Below are positions 1-11,900 of a DNA stretch of 64,000 nucleotides, in pieces. This DNA comes from Caenorhabditis elegans (taxonomy: Eukaryota > Nematoda > Chromadorea > Rhabditida > Rhabditidae): contig NC_003284.9 of the NCBI RefSeq assembly GCF_000002985.6, positions 9,176,001 to 9,240,000 on the forward strand. Reading direction: 5' to 3'. A program made the translations under genes and the position numbers. The stretch's first letter is position 1; each line of letters begins with the position of its first letter. The notes beneath the pieces were generated by a model, which saw only the letters and a program-made list of their open reading frames with translations, was not told the DNA's origin and did no database searches.

Positions 1-503
1 GATTAACACTGTGACAATTACTCCAGCAAAAAAGTTCAGCGAAAGATTTTTCATATCATTCCATGCCACGCATTCCACATTTGATAGAAGAACACGTTTA
101 ATTTTAATTGAATCAAATGATTCAACTTCCTTTAAGTCAAACATCAAAACGTTTTCAATTTTAGTTTATGCATTGTGTTGAAACAATTTCCAACCAGAGC
201 GAAGATGCGATTTCGTAATAGCAGAACTTTTGCGCAATTGCTAATTTTGTTGTGACTATACTATTTTCAACACATTTTAGAGACTGTGAAAAATCATAAC
301 GACAACAATATTTACCCCCTCTCATTTTCTGCTTGATTGTTTTTTGTTAAATCTGCCGTATTTTCCCTATTAATATTGCGCCTCTATTTGTGCTGCGTCC
401 CTGTTAGACTTGCCATCCACATTATATTTTCAACATTTAAATTTGAAAGAGATCGTTAGTATAGAAAAATTTTATTTACCACTTTTCATTAAATTTTTTT
501 CAG

Positions 504-572
504 CATGAAAACTTGGAGCAGTTCGGCTACGGAGACATAATATTGGACCATGCAGTGTTTATCAACAAATGA
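504..572 (+). CDS. Putative last exon of a gene entering from the left edge
   Basis: A strong acceptor (run of T then CAG ending at 503) is followed by an open frame of 22 codons ending in TGA. The frame starting at the first base reads HENLEQFGYGDIILDHAVFI and then NK. The 80 bases before it are AT-rich and intron-like. The rest of the gene would lie outside the window, so no family can be named. A different frame starting at the ATG inside the exon gives only 11 residues. The call rests on the splice signal and the codon-like character of one short frame. Confidence 0.35.
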   Translation, partial: HENLEQFGYGDIILDHAVFINK

Positions 573-1214
573 TAAAAAATGACGGTCAGTGTCCAATGTG
601 TTAGGCATCAAGTGAGAACATAAGTGAGCACTGATTCGGGCAATCCCTCCAAGATTCGGTGGTCCACGTGTCCAGGATTGAATTGTTCATCATTGCGTGA
701 AAGGTCATGGCGTGGATGTTGTTGTTGTCAGACTCCTTTCCTTCTTGTATGCATCCTTCCATAGTTCACGGTTTAATGGTTCACGTGGTTTGTTCTTGTT
801 TTTTTTTATTGTATCAAAACGTTAAGATAAATTGAAGTTGTAGATTAACAAACATAGTTTTCTGATTTGAAATTGTAGCAAATATATCGTAATAGATAAG
901 TTTCTGGTACACATTGATATAAATTCTATTAGGGAGAATACCTCTGTAGCCGTCTAACAGTTTGGATTCAGGAATAATTCTCAGTGGGTACTGTTACAAC
1001 TTTATTTATCTCCAAACTTCGAATTCAATAATAAATTAAAAACCACATTTCAATCATCAATTAACATTTATTCAAAAAAAAACATTATACATTACTAAAC
1101 ATTATTAAAAAATAAATAAATTAAATACATGAACATTCAATTATTTGTAAAAAAGTTTCATACATTTTTATTTTTACAACAAGAAAACATTTCAATGTGT
1201 CTCAAAAACAATAT
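573..1214. other. Intergenic, no gene seen
   Basis: AT-rich sequence without a convincing exon. It separates the possible 3' end at 572 from the 3' end of the minus-strand gene at 1215. AATAAA-like strings occur around 1090-1120 on either strand but cannot be assigned. Confidence 0.5.
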
Positions 1215-1490
1215 CTAGTTCTGCTTTAGATAAAAATAATTGTCCTTGTAGTAAATTGGCTCGCTGATGGAAAACTTGTTTTGATTCCACGCAGGATCAC
1301 TTTGCCAATTTGTCGGTGCTGGGCCCTCTGGGAACAGTAGGTAGGGTGAGATGTCCAATCGAACAGGAATCAGACTGAAACGGACTTTCTCGTCACATTT
1401 GTCGATGCTACTCATAGTTGGATTTGGAGAAGCAACTTCTTGTTTTATAATTCGTAATGGTTTGATCGTGTTGGTCCCCGCCGAGCTCAT
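1215..1490 (-). CDS. Small protein of unknown function, paralogue of the ORF at 3577-3777
   Basis: Single-exon ORF of 91 codons. On the minus strand the sequence TTTTCAG ends 11 bases before the ATG, a typical C. elegans trans-splice acceptor, and this decides the start. The N-terminal half is polar (MSSAGTNTIKPLRII...). The C-terminal half carries the segment GPAPTNWQSDPAWNQNKF followed by a Tyr-rich tail ending LKQN. The same arrangement (GPAP, W, two acidic or polar residues, PAW, NKF) recurs in the ORF at 3577-3777, so the two are local duplicates. No signal peptide or membrane segment is seen. I do not recognise the family; a short nuclear or cytosolic protein is likely from composition, but this is inference. 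Confidence 0.6.
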   Translation of the reverse strand: MSSAGTNTIKPLRIIKQEVASPNPTMSSIDKCDEKVRFSLIPVRLDISPYLLFPEGPAPTNWQSDPAWNQNKFSISEPIYYKDNYFYLKQN

Positions 1491-2813
1491 GTTGCAAAAC
1501 TCTGAAAACAGTTTTATCTTGGTAGATTTCAGACTAGTCTTGAAAAAATATTGAAAAGGTGTCAAAATCAAATATATTGTTTAAAATTGCACTTCGTCTA
1601 TTATTTAGTTGAAGTGATGTAGATATGAAGGAAAATTATGTATGAAAACGAAATGCGCAGGATTGCACTTAGGTTTTGGGCCAATCAAATATGCTTTACA
1701 AAAAAGTATAAAAGAGATTCAATTTTTTTTATTTGAAGTGTGGGAAAAACATCAGGTACTTGGAAGTTTGTTCTCATGCCTATAGCTGACAAAATTTATT
1801 GAAACAACAGAAAAAACATATTGTTGATCAGCAAAAGTTGAATTCTCCAAAACAAAAAATGCCAAATTTAGTGTAACAATTTACCAATTGACCAACAAAT
1901 TATTAATGTTTTGAAAATGTTTAAGGGGTTCCTAAAGGTAAAATCCTACGCGATAAATGCACTCTAGAGTAGAAAAAACCTCAGTTTTTGATGAAATATT
2001 TAAAGAAGTTTCAATTTTGATGCCCGCTCTAGTTTCATATTCTTCAAAATGCCTTAAAATTTGAATCTATGCGGTGCGCCCAACGGAATGATAGAGATTT
2101 TAAAAACAATTTTGCTTAAATTAATCCAAAATTATCAGCACATCTCATTTTGCAAAAACAATTGGGATGCTTGGTATTGTCTTGCAACGCCCTAAATTGC
2201 ACATGGGGGTGGGGGAAGTTACATCTTGATGCACTATGCTAGAAATTGAACCAAATTTCATCAAAACAAATGAAAATTACAGATAAAAATTTGTGTTAAC
2301 TCAGATATTAGAGTTTCATATTCAAAATAATTTTGAGGTGCCATTATAAGAAGACTCAAATTCTGAACAATTTTGAAATTACAGGAGACAATGCCACAAA
2401 AAAATAAAAGCTCAAAGAAAATGTCATTGTTCTCAGGCATGTTTCAGTTCGCAAGTTGTTTGGTTTTCATACAAACACTGGGAACCAAAAATTAGTTTAT
2501 ACACAATATCAAAAATTATTGTCCCAATTATTTTTAATTGTGCAAATCAGAGGGAATATCAAAAAATTACAGAAAATGAGACCATCAGAAGCTTTTCCCA
2601 CATATAGGCTCGGAATCCAAATGTTGTGAAATATTCACACAATAATTGAAAATTTGGGATTTATCAATATGAAAAGTTTCAGTTCAAACATTGAACAAGT
2701 GCTATATTGAATGCATGTTTGTTAAAAACAAAAAGAAGGAAAATAAAAATGCATTGATTTATATGGAAAGATACCAGGGTCTTAGAGACCAAAGTTTATA
2801 ATGACTTAGATGA
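1491..2813. other. Non-coding or unresolved stretch
   Basis: AT-rich sequence with no convincing exon on either strand. It could hold the upstream region of the minus-strand gene starting at 1490. Confidence 0.4.
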
Positions 2814-3002
2814 CTAAATGCTTCTGAATAACAACTGATTTTCACGCACCTCTTCCACTTCCTTGCTATCTAATGTCCACAGTTGATTGTGTAAGTCCCG
2901 AAGGAAAATGTTTCTGCTCAACCAGCAATCCACAATTTTTCTTATGAATAGCTTTATAGAAGGTATTCATTTCGGTGCTTTCCAAACAAATTCCTTCAAC
3001 AT
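2814..3002 (-). pseudogene. Possible decayed or mis-parsed small gene with an in-frame stop
   Basis: On the minus strand an ATG directly after a TTTCAAG acceptor-like string opens a frame of 11 codons (MLKEFVWKAPK). A TGA follows, and then 50 further codons in the same frame with a coding-like composition (for example IVDCWLSRNIFLRDLHNQLW). No GT-AG intron of normal size removes the stop. It may be a pseudogene, a chance ORF, or part of an exon whose boundaries I could not define. Confidence 0.2.
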
Positions 3003-3576
3003 CTTGAAATTTTTAAGCACGTATCAAATGAAGCGCATATTGGAAATGAATTTGATAATTTCGAAGTTGCTGTGGTTACCTATAAGAAAAAAACAAACAA
3101 TTGCTGTTGGTATTTCTGAAAAATGTTTCACTTTGAAGACGTTTATTTTTTCTCAGCGCGTGCAACTCTGAATAACATTAATAATTTCCAACAAAGCAGC
3201 ACTTTATTCACAAAAACATCACATGCTCTGAAGAAAAACCGAGCATTTCTGACAAGTTATTAAATGACTCTGATTAATCTGTACTTTCACACAGGTTTTG
3301 ATGCTGCTCTGAATAGGGTATTTATTAGATTTTTATGGATACTAAAAAGCCCATTTTCTCACACAGGTTTTACCAATGGGAACATTTCTAATCATGTCTA
3401 TGATGTCTTCTTACAATTTGTGCGTTAAGTAATTTTGTAATTGCATTTTATTAAAAAAAGTCGAATTTGACAAGAGAGGAATATTGAAGGCACAATTTAA
3501 AAAAAATCGTGAATTCCTACAGTTTGTCTGCAACAGCTAATTCAATTATAATGCCATATAGTATACACTTGACTGA

Positions 3577-3777
3577 CTAAAATTTTGCCTTTTTCATAGG
3601 CGGTCCCGAATCGTCCTTTTTGGTCATGATGTAGGATTTATTTTGATATTCGATTTTTTCATTCACTGCAAACTTGTTACATTGCCATGCTGGATCGTCT
3701 TCCCAGCCACTTGGTGCCGGGCCAACAAGGACTAATTTATATTCGACGCTATCATGGTGGAGAGGTGTCAGAAACAT
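3577..3777 (-). CDS. Small protein paralogous to the ORF at 1215-1490
   Basis: ORF of 66 codons from the first ATG after an in-frame stop. It contains VGPAPSGWEDDPAWQCNKF and then a Lys-rich end (KKDDSGPPMKKAKF), matching the GPAP-W-DPAW-NKF block of the gene at 1215-1490 and the tail pattern after it. The N-terminal part is shorter than in the paralogue and no clean splice acceptor precedes the ATG, so a 5' exon may be missing from this model or the copy may be truncated. The basic C-terminus resembles a nuclear localisation signal, but that is only a compositional remark. Function unknown. Confidence 0.5.
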   Translation of the reverse strand: MFLTPLHHDSVEYKLVLVGPAPSGWEDDPAWQCNKFAVNEKIEYQNKSYIMTKKDDSGPPMKKAKF

Positions 3778-4007
3778 GTTGGACACGGATTGTCATATCT
3801 ATTTGGCTATTGGTGTTCATTGATTTCAATTGCAACGGCAGTGTGGGCAGGATTTGTCATTGGAAAAATTGTATTATTCTTTTTACTTAAATTTAATTAT
3901 TTTCAATTAAAACTACTCCATACATACCAAAACAAAACTAAACTGTGATATAGTGCGTCTTTGCAATGTGACCTTCTTATTTGAGGTGTCAGGGGGGAGG
4001 GGAATTT

Positions 4008-4981
4008 TCATAACTCTTTTAAGTTCTTTCCGCTCTGTAGCAAAAACAAAAGTCACCTAGACTACTCATGTTTGAAGTGGAGCATGAGCAAAAGCGCACA
4101 ACTTACCGGATCAGATATGACAGTGAAAATTTGCTGCAAAATTCGTTTTCCTATTTCCAAGGTTCCAATCATTGAAAAAATCGACTAAAATATCATTTTA
4201 GAACCTAAAAACAACAAAAAATATATATATAAAACCGCTCTACAAGTTTCTAAACCTTCACCATTTGTTATGGATTTGATATCGTCTCGCTCAAGTTGGG
4301 ACATGGTCGATTGGAATTCCTTTTTCATGAATACTCTGATATCGGACCAGTCAGTAAGATCCATTCGATATTTCCGTAGTCCTGCGAACATCATGCAGTG
4401 ACTGCGCATGATGAATTGTATCAACACTTTCTCACTGTCAGAAACTCCCTTTGTAAGAATTTCGATTCTAAATTAAACTAAGCATTAGTTTTCATATGGG
4501 TGAGGCTTAAACGAAATGAAATAAATTTTGATTTTACTCACCTCGCACGATAAAATATATCTCTTCGAGCAAGATACCTATGAGGTTCACTGAGAAGTGC
4601 ACGAAGTAGATACACTCCTTTTGAAATCGGCAATTTTTTATCATTACTGAAAAATAGAGATTTTTTTAGGAAAACATCAAAACTTACAAAGGATCTACAA
4701 CAGTTTCCTGAAAATCATTAGCGTTTACCAAATACTGACTCAAATCGTCAGGAAGCGAATCTTGCCCTACGTAATCTCTGTAAAAAATATACATGAGAGT
4801 CTAATTCAAAATTAAAAGTTCCACAAAAGTTTTACTGTAACTTGAAATAACTGACTTGATCACGATGTATTCGCTTGAATTCAAGTTCTCGAAAAATCGT
4901 CCCACAGGACAAAGAAACAACATCAAGAAAATGTGTAGTGGGATTTCTGTCTTTATTTGATTGGCAAAGGAGACAGCAGTG
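4008..4981 (-). CDS. Six-exon gene of unknown function with a possible degenerate zinc-finger N-terminus
   Basis: Exons on the minus strand: 4981-4836, 4777-4688, 4646-4542, 4434-4236, 4184-4107, 4034-4008. All introns are GT-AG and about 41-107 nt, and phases agree across every junction, giving 214 residues plus stop. The first modelled exon has no ATG, so at least one 5' exon is missing. It starts HCCLLCQSNKD and continues to HFLDVVSLSCGTIFRE. That resembles the first zinc finger of nematode nuclear receptors (C-x2-C ... HF ... CxxFFR), but one of the expected cysteines is replaced. The remainder is helical and charged (for example DYVGQDSLPDDLSQYLV). I cannot assign a family with confidence; a divergent nuclear-receptor-like protein is one possibility. 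Confidence 0.6.
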
Positions 4982-5823
4982 CTATGAAGAAATCTGAAAA
5001 TTATAAAAACAGTTTATATGGTAATATTTTGATTTACAATCCAATAAAGCCCGAAAAAGTGGCCAATTTTTGGAACAATTGGTTAAAGTAATTTTTGGTG
5101 TGAATTGAAGAATGGTTTGTAAAATTTGATCACTCGTATTGAATAATGCAAAACACACAACCTGATTTATTAAAATTCTAAATTTTTAAGAACAAAAGTA
5201 GAATCCAAACTTTGACCACCTTGTTCTTGTAGCGATAGAATTTTGGGTACTGGTGTATTATTTTCCCTCATTTTATAATTATAAAGAATAACAAAAAAAA
5301 ACATAGTAATGATTGCTCGGATTCTCTCGGGGTGAGAAAATGTGACTTCAAATTGAGATCAGGAGACCATAACGCCCATCGTTCCGATTATCGAGCAGTG
5401 TTGTAGCCGGATTGTTTAATTTTAGATTTTCTTAATAGGCTTTTTTCATCAACAGTTCTTACGACGCCTGCCGTGAAAATAATAATTTTTTTTTGTTGTT
5501 TTTCCATTTGAAAAATTCAAGTTAGATCTTAAGCAGTCCACCATAAGCATGTTGGTATGTATATCACGTGTCATCCCCGTATTTTTTGTCTTGCTAACAT
5601 GTAAAGCAGTTTGGGTTTTCTGTCCGGACTTTTTCCTCGCTCAACTTCTTGTGTCTTTTTTCGATAATCAATAAAGAAATACACATGAATCTTAACAATA
5701 GTAATCAATCAAATTTTTTGTTTCATATTGTGTAGCAGTTATACCATATACAAATTTACTCTGAACAATATGTTTGCATGCGAAAATATGACATCCCACT
5801 GTTCAGCTCCAAATTTGAATGAG
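4982..5823. other. Unresolved stretch, may contain the 5' exon of the 4.0-5.0 kb gene
   Basis: AT-rich. No exon could be joined in phase to the acceptor at 4982. Nothing else recognised. Confidence 0.35.
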
Positions 5824-6395
5824 TCATATTAAACCAAATTTTTCTAACCAGCGCGTCAGTTTATCTGTTCCTACAGTAAACATTTCCTGATTATCGCTGT
5901 GTAGCAACAGTCGCAGAGGGTGCACGAATTGAATTTTAGTGTATTCAAAGACTATTTTTTCCATTCTCCCTTGGTTACCGTTTTGGGAATTTATAACGTC
6001 AAAATTTAAAACAAGTACCGCGTACCGTATGAAAAAATTAGCTACTCTTTTTGCCACCAGCTGGCGGCAAATCGAAAAACTACAAAGGTGTACTGGCAAG
6101 TCTTCAGAAAAAAATTTGTGGTGTGAAAATTTTAAAAATTTAATCGAACTTTCAACTTCACTATGCGTTTTCTAAAGTTTATATTCTGGTTTCTTATAAA
6201 TAACCCTGCTAGGATAGGTTAAAACTTACTTTTGCCAATATTATTCAAAAACGCTTTTCCTTTCTGTTCTTCCTCGCCTGTCGCCAATTTATTTTTTGTT
6301 TTTCCTCTTTTAGATGTTTTCGTTTCTGTATGCTGGTCACTGTTCTGAACTCTTACCTCGAGGGCCCAGGCAAATGCCACCTTCAACAACGTTTT
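5824..6395 (-). CDS. Two-exon gene fragment of unknown function, divergent from the 6.45 kb gene
   Basis: Exons on the minus strand: about 6395-6230 and 6101-5824. The intron starts GTAAGT and ends TTTTTCTGAAG, and the phase is 1 on both sides, which supports the join. The upstream exon is rich in Lys, Thr and Gln (TSKRGKTKNKLATGEEE). The second exon is mixed and ends TRWLEKFGLI before TGA. There is no ATG in frame in the upstream exon and its acceptor (about 6396) is weak, so the 5' end is uncertain. A second, out-of-frame ATG at 6426 opens a shorter competing frame. No domain recognised. Confidence 0.4.
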
Positions 6396-6454
6396 CTTTA
6401 ATGTATTTTTTAGTTGTGAAAAACATTTAATATTGTATAATGTTTCAGATTGTC

Positions 6455-6841
6455 ATGGAGCAGCCCGCTCGTGCTTCTCTTAACTTCGGTCGTAGATTCA
6501 TGGTAAGCAATTTTAGTTCAAAAAAAAACTAAAACTTTACGCTATATGGTGAACAGTGTATATTTTTTCAGAGAGAGCACGTTAACACCATGATCGAAGT
6601 GAAAGAAGGGATCACTGAACTCGTAGGTTTATACTTTTTATTAAAATCTATCCACAGTGGCTTATAGCTGAGAATGGATCGTTTGGACACGGAGTTTGGC
6701 CACTTCTCGCTTGCTCATTTTTTGCTCATGGTGGTTATGCTCGAGATCGGATGTCACCCATACTGCCTGGAAGACCAAGTGAAGCTCGGTAACTTGTGCA
6801 ACATAATGCTGCAGCTCCTTCAAAGTGCGATGGGTCACTGA
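6455..6841 (+). CDS. Small three-exon gene, 90 aa, unknown family (copy A)
   Basis: Exons 6455-6502, 6572-6622, 6668-6841; both introns are in phase 0. TTTCAG ends 6 bases before the ATG, a trans-splice acceptor that fixes the start. The protein begins MEQPARASLNFGRRFM. A charged middle exon of 17 codons follows, then a hydrophobic, probably helical C-terminal exon (for example LAHFLLMVVMLEIGC) ending QLLQSAMGH. Exon number, phases and the 17-codon middle exon are the same as in the gene at 8163-8540, suggesting an old tandem duplication. No signal peptide; the hydrophobic run could be an amphipathic interaction helix. Function unknown. Confidence 0.75.
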
Positions 6842-8162
6842 TTTATTCCATGTTTGATTTTTAAGTTGTGCAAATTGGAATGAATATGTTAATTACAAAT
6901 AATAATTTCGTTTATTATCTTTATTTTGGAGTGCGTGTTTTCATAGAAGCACAGAAATGTTTTTATTATTCTTTGTGGTGATTAAAAAGCAATCTGTTAA
7001 TGTTTCATGATTCTATTTCAGAAAGTCACATTTTGTAGGTGAACATTTACACCAACCACCGGCGCTTCCTCTAAACGGAGAGTGGTAAAGCGCAAATCGG
7101 GGACAGATGTTTGCTTTCGCGAAAAGTCACAAAAACTGAGTTATAAAATTGAAAAAAAAAAACTCAGATTTTGTAAAGTAGCAATTTGCATTGCATGGAA
7201 CGGGATTAATGAAGAGTCCAAGACCCATATCTTTACAGCTTCCTCCCTCATATGTGCCTGTGTACCTCTCAACGTCAACGCTTTTCATGAATGAAGGCAA
7301 TGAAATCATTATCTTTTTTTACAGTTACTCTAGAATTTTCTCTTGAAAACTACAGTTTGAGTATAGTACAACGTCGCCGGCAAAACATGGTTAAAAAACA
7401 GTTTATTTGCTCGGATAATAATGCTTGAACAAAAAACTACAAAGTTAACAAGGGTAACACAATTTGATGAACAAGTTATTTTCCTGAATAATCAATAATC
7501 TTGAAGTTAGGGAAAACTGCATTTATCAAACTTTTATATTATTTCTTAATTTCTTCCAGTTTCCACCGATTATGTCATAACATTTAGTTCGCGTTGGTTC
7601 AATAAAATACCCCGCGTTCCGAGTGAACACACCTGAAAATCAACAAAAACCATGTAGCAATGTCTCATGGTTTTCATTCCATATTCCATGTATCATTACA
7701 AATCGTGGCCGGAGAAGGCAAACGAGAAAATATGCATTTTCCACACAACTCTCCCACATTACGCAATACCATTTCTACAGCTCGCCATCCTTCTCCACCA
7801 TTCCAAAAAATGTTTGTTTTCGAATTGCACTCTCACATTGGTGCGGTCCGCACCATACCCCTTCTCTTTCTCTCTCTCGAACTAACGAACATTTTAACTT
7901 GTGACCAACTCACTGCAGTGTGCGAATTTATTTCCAGTTTTCTAGTTTTCTACCAAGTTTTTGAATAGGCAGATTTACTGTTTTTTTAAATTTCTTTAGT
8001 CTTCTGTCTTTCTGAAAATCGTTTGCAATTTTATATATAAAGATAATCTTGTTGAGCAATTAGTAGTAGTGAATATTCCGTGAAACCGCTAATTTCAAAA
8101 TTTGAATTCGATCTTGTTTCCAATACTTTTTTGTTTAGGGTTTTAATTTTTGAACTACGGGA
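6842..8162. other. Spacer between the two small three-exon genes
   Basis: No supported gene. A pyrimidine-rich tract (CTTCTCTTTCTCTCTCTC near 7861-7878) and several overlapping plus-strand ORFs around 7620-7970 are present. Those ORFs overlap in different frames and look like chance openings in a promoter-like region. Confidence 0.4.
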
Positions 8163-8540
8163 ATGGATGAGTCAAACGTGTCGCAAGAACTTCTGGTATG
8201 TTGGTGAATCAAATCTTCACAAAATTTCAAAAAAGTGTTTCAGAATAGTAACAGAACCGAAATCGCCAGATGCGTGTTGTTAAAAGATTTAGTGGTTAGT
8301 ATTATTAGAAAGCTAAAACTATTCTCTGAACCGTAAACTTCTTTTCAGGTAATGTACGGTGGATACGAAGTTTACGCAAATCACGTGGACCTTCTTATGT
8401 GTTTTCATCAATTGATGATTGTCCTTGGTGAAATGCCCCTATCTCACAGTGGAATTGTGCTCATGCTTCATACATCAACACTCATCACAAAGTTGACCCA
8501 TGTTATCGATAAAATGCCGATGCATCCTATCTTTGGCTAA
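8163..8540 (+). CDS. Small three-exon gene, 91 aa, unknown family (copy B)
   Basis: Exons 8163-8195, 8244-8294, 8349-8540; introns in phase 0, acceptors TTTCAG and TTTTCAG. The start was chosen as the ATG in frame with the downstream exons (MDESNVSQELL); an overlapping ATG 4 bases later is out of frame. The last exon encodes a hydrophobic, Leu/Met/His-rich stretch (VDLLMCFHQLMIVLGEMP) and ends MPMHPIFG. An AATAAA lies at 8626-8631. It shares exon architecture and helix pattern with the gene at 6455-6841 but little direct sequence identity, so homology is plausible rather than proven. Function unknown. Confidence 0.75.
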
Positions 8541-8950
8541 TTGTTGGAGTAATAAGAAAAACACTCAAGAGTGCATGTTTTCTGGTTTTGTTGTGCCGTC
8601 TTTAAGCTGGATAACAGTTCTCTTGAATAAAAATGTTTGTTGATAACGTAAAGTTCAGTTTTCCGTTAACTGAAATTAGTAACTCGTTCAAAATGATTAT
8701 ATATATATAGCATATATTTATTCAATCAAAAGAAGATAACACATGACATATGACATTAGAGGTAATCAGCGGTGAGAAGGATAGATATTTTGAACCAAAT
8801 GTTGTTTCAAAAATTTGAATATGCCAACCTCAACTATCAATTCTCTGCTTTATTGTTTTTAACTCATTCCAAAAACGTGAACAGTTTCCGTCTGCTGGTT
8901 TCTGGGCTGTAGAGGGACAATAAAAGCGAAAACAACTATTCTATTTGGGC

Positions 8951-11900
8951 GAAATTATTCTGTGAAGCCAGATAGTAAAATAATCTGTGAAACCAGAGAG
9001 TAAAATACACTGTGAAGCCAGAGAGTAAACTATACTGTGAAGCCAGAGAGTAAAATATACTGTGAAGCCAGAGAGTAAAATATACTGTGAAGCCAGAGAG
9101 TAAAATATACTGTGAAGCCAGAGAGTAAATTATTCTGTGAAGCCAGAGAGTAAAATATACTGTGAAGCCAGAGAGTAAAATATACTGTGAAGCCAGAGAG
9201 TAAAATATACTGTGAAGCCAGAGAGTAAAATATACTGTGAAGCCAGAGAGTAAAATATACTGTGAAGCCAGAGAGTAAATTATTCTGTGAAAGCAGAGAG
9301 TAAAATATACTGTGAAGCCAGAGAGTAAAATATACTGTGAAGCCAGAGAGTAAATTATTCTGTGAAAGCAGAGAGTAAAATATACTGTGAAGCCAGAGAG
9401 TAAAATATACTGTGAAGCCAGAGAGTAAATTATTCTGTGAAAGCAGAGAGTAAAATATACTGTGAAGCCAGAGAGTAAAATATACTGTGAAGCCAGAGAG
9501 TAAACTATACTGTGAAGCCAGAGAGTAAAATATACTGTGAAGCCAGAGAGTAAAATATACTGTGAAGCCAGAGAGTAAAATATACTGTGAAGCCAGAGAG
9601 TAAATTATTCTGTGAAGCCAGAGAGTAAAATATACTGTGAAGCCAGAGAGTAAAATATACTGTGAAGCCAGAGAGTAAAATATACTGTGAAGCCAGAGAG
9701 TAAAATATACTGTGAAGCCAGAGAGTAAAATATACTGTGAAGCCAGAGAGTAAATTATTCTGTGAAAGCAGAGAGTAAAATATACTGTGAAGCCAGAGAG
9801 TAAAATATACTGTGAAGCCAGAGAGTAAATTATTCTGTGAAAGCAGAGAGTAAAATATACTGTGAAGCCAGAGAGTAAAATATACTGTGAAGCCAGAGAG
9901 TAAATTATTCTGTGAAAGCAGAGAGTAAAATATACTGTGAAGCCAGAGAGTAAAATATACTGTGAAGCCAGAGAGTAAATTATTCTGTGAAAGCAGAGAG
10001 TAAAATATACTGTGAAGCCAGAGAGTAAAATATACTGTGAAGCCAGAGAGTAAAATATACTGTGAAGCCAGAGAGTAAATTATTCTGTGAAGCCAGAGAG
10101 TAAAATATACTGTGAAGCCAGAGAGTAAATTATTCTGTGAAGCCAGAGAGTAAAATATACTGTGAAGCCAGAGAGTAAAATATACTGTGAAGCCAGAGAG
10201 TAAATTATTCTGTGAAGCCAGAGAGTAAAATATACTGTGAAGCCAGAGAGTAAAATATACTGTGAAGCCAGAGAGTAAAATATACTGTGAAGCCAGAGAG
10301 TAAATTATTCTGTGAAGCCAGAGAGTAAAATATACTGTGAAGCCAGAGAGTAAAATATACTGTGAAGCCAGAGAGTAAAATATACTGTGAAGCCAGAGAG
10401 TAAATTATTCTGTGAAGCCAGAGAGTAAAATATACTGTGAAGCCAGAGAGTAAAATATACTGTGAAGCCAGAGAGTAAATTATTCTGTGAAAGCAGAGAG
10501 TAAAATATACTGTGAAGCCAGAGAGTAAAATATACTGTGAAGCCAGAGAGTAAAATATACTGTGAAGCCAGAGAGTAAATTATTCTGTGAAAGCAGAGAG
10601 TAAAATATACTGTGAAGCCAGAGAGTAAAATATACTGTGAAGCCAGAGAGTAAAATATACTGTGAAGCCAGAGAGTAAAATATACTGTGAAGCCAGAGAG
10701 TAAAATATACTGTGAAGCCAGAGAGTAAAATATACTGTGAAGCCAGAGAGTAAAATATACTGTGAAGCCAGAGAGTAAAATATACTGTGAAAGCAGAGAG
10801 TAAAATACACTGTGAAGCCAGAGAGTAAAATATACTGTGAAGCCAGAGAGTAAAATATACTGTGAAGCCAGAGAGTAAAATATACTGTGAAGCCAGAGAG
10901 TAAAATATACTGTGAAGCCAGAGAGTAAAATATACTGTGAAGCCAGAGAGTAAAATATACTGTGAAAGCAGAGAGTAAAATACACTGTGAAGCCAGAGAG
11001 TAAAATATACTGTGAAGCCAGAGAGTAAAATATACTGTGAAACCAGAGAGTTAATTATTCTGTGAAGCCAGAGAGTAAAATATACTGTGAAGCCAGAGAG
11101 TAAAATATACTGTGAAGCCAGAGAGTAAATTATTCTGTGAAAGCAGAGAGTAAAATATACTGTGAAGCCAGAGAGTAAAATATACTGTGAAAGCAGAGAG
11201 TAAAATACACTGTGAAGCCAGAGAGTAAAATATACTGTGAAGCCAGAGAGTAAAATATACTGTGAAAGCAGAGAGTAAAATACACTGTGAAGCCAGAGAG
11301 TAAAAAATACTGTGAAGCCAGAGAGTAAAATACACCGTGAAACCAGAGAGTAAAATACACTGTGAAGCCAGAGAGTTAATTATTCTGTGAAGCCAGAGAG
11401 TAAAAAATACTGTGAAGCCAGAGAGTAAAATACACTGTGAAACCAGAGAGTAAAATACACTGTGAAGCCAGAGAGTAAAATACACTGTGAAGCCAGAGAG
11501 TAAAAAATACTGTGAAAGCAGAGAGTAAAATACACTGTGAAGCCAGAGAGTAAAATATACTGTGAAGCCAGAGAGTAAAATATACTGTGAAAGCAGAGAG
11601 TAAAATACACTGTGAAGCCAGAGAGTAAAATATACTGTGAAGCCAGAGAGTAAAATATACTGTGAAGCCAGAGAGTAAAATATACTGTGAAGCCAGAGAG
11701 TAAAATATACTGTGAAGCCAGAGAGTAAAATATTCTGTGAAGCCAGAGAGTAAAATATGCTGTGAAGCCAGAGAGTAAAATATACTGTGAAGCCAGAGAG
11801 TAAAATATACTGTGAAGCCAGAGAGTAAATTATTCTGTGAAGCCAGAGAGTAAAATATACTGTGAAACCAGAGAGTAAAATATACTGTGAAGCCAGAGAG

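Noticed and set aside
7623..7968. Three overlapping plus-strand ORFs of 72-102 codons
   Set aside because: They overlap each other in different frames, have no splice signals and no recognisable domain; likely chance in a promoter-like region.
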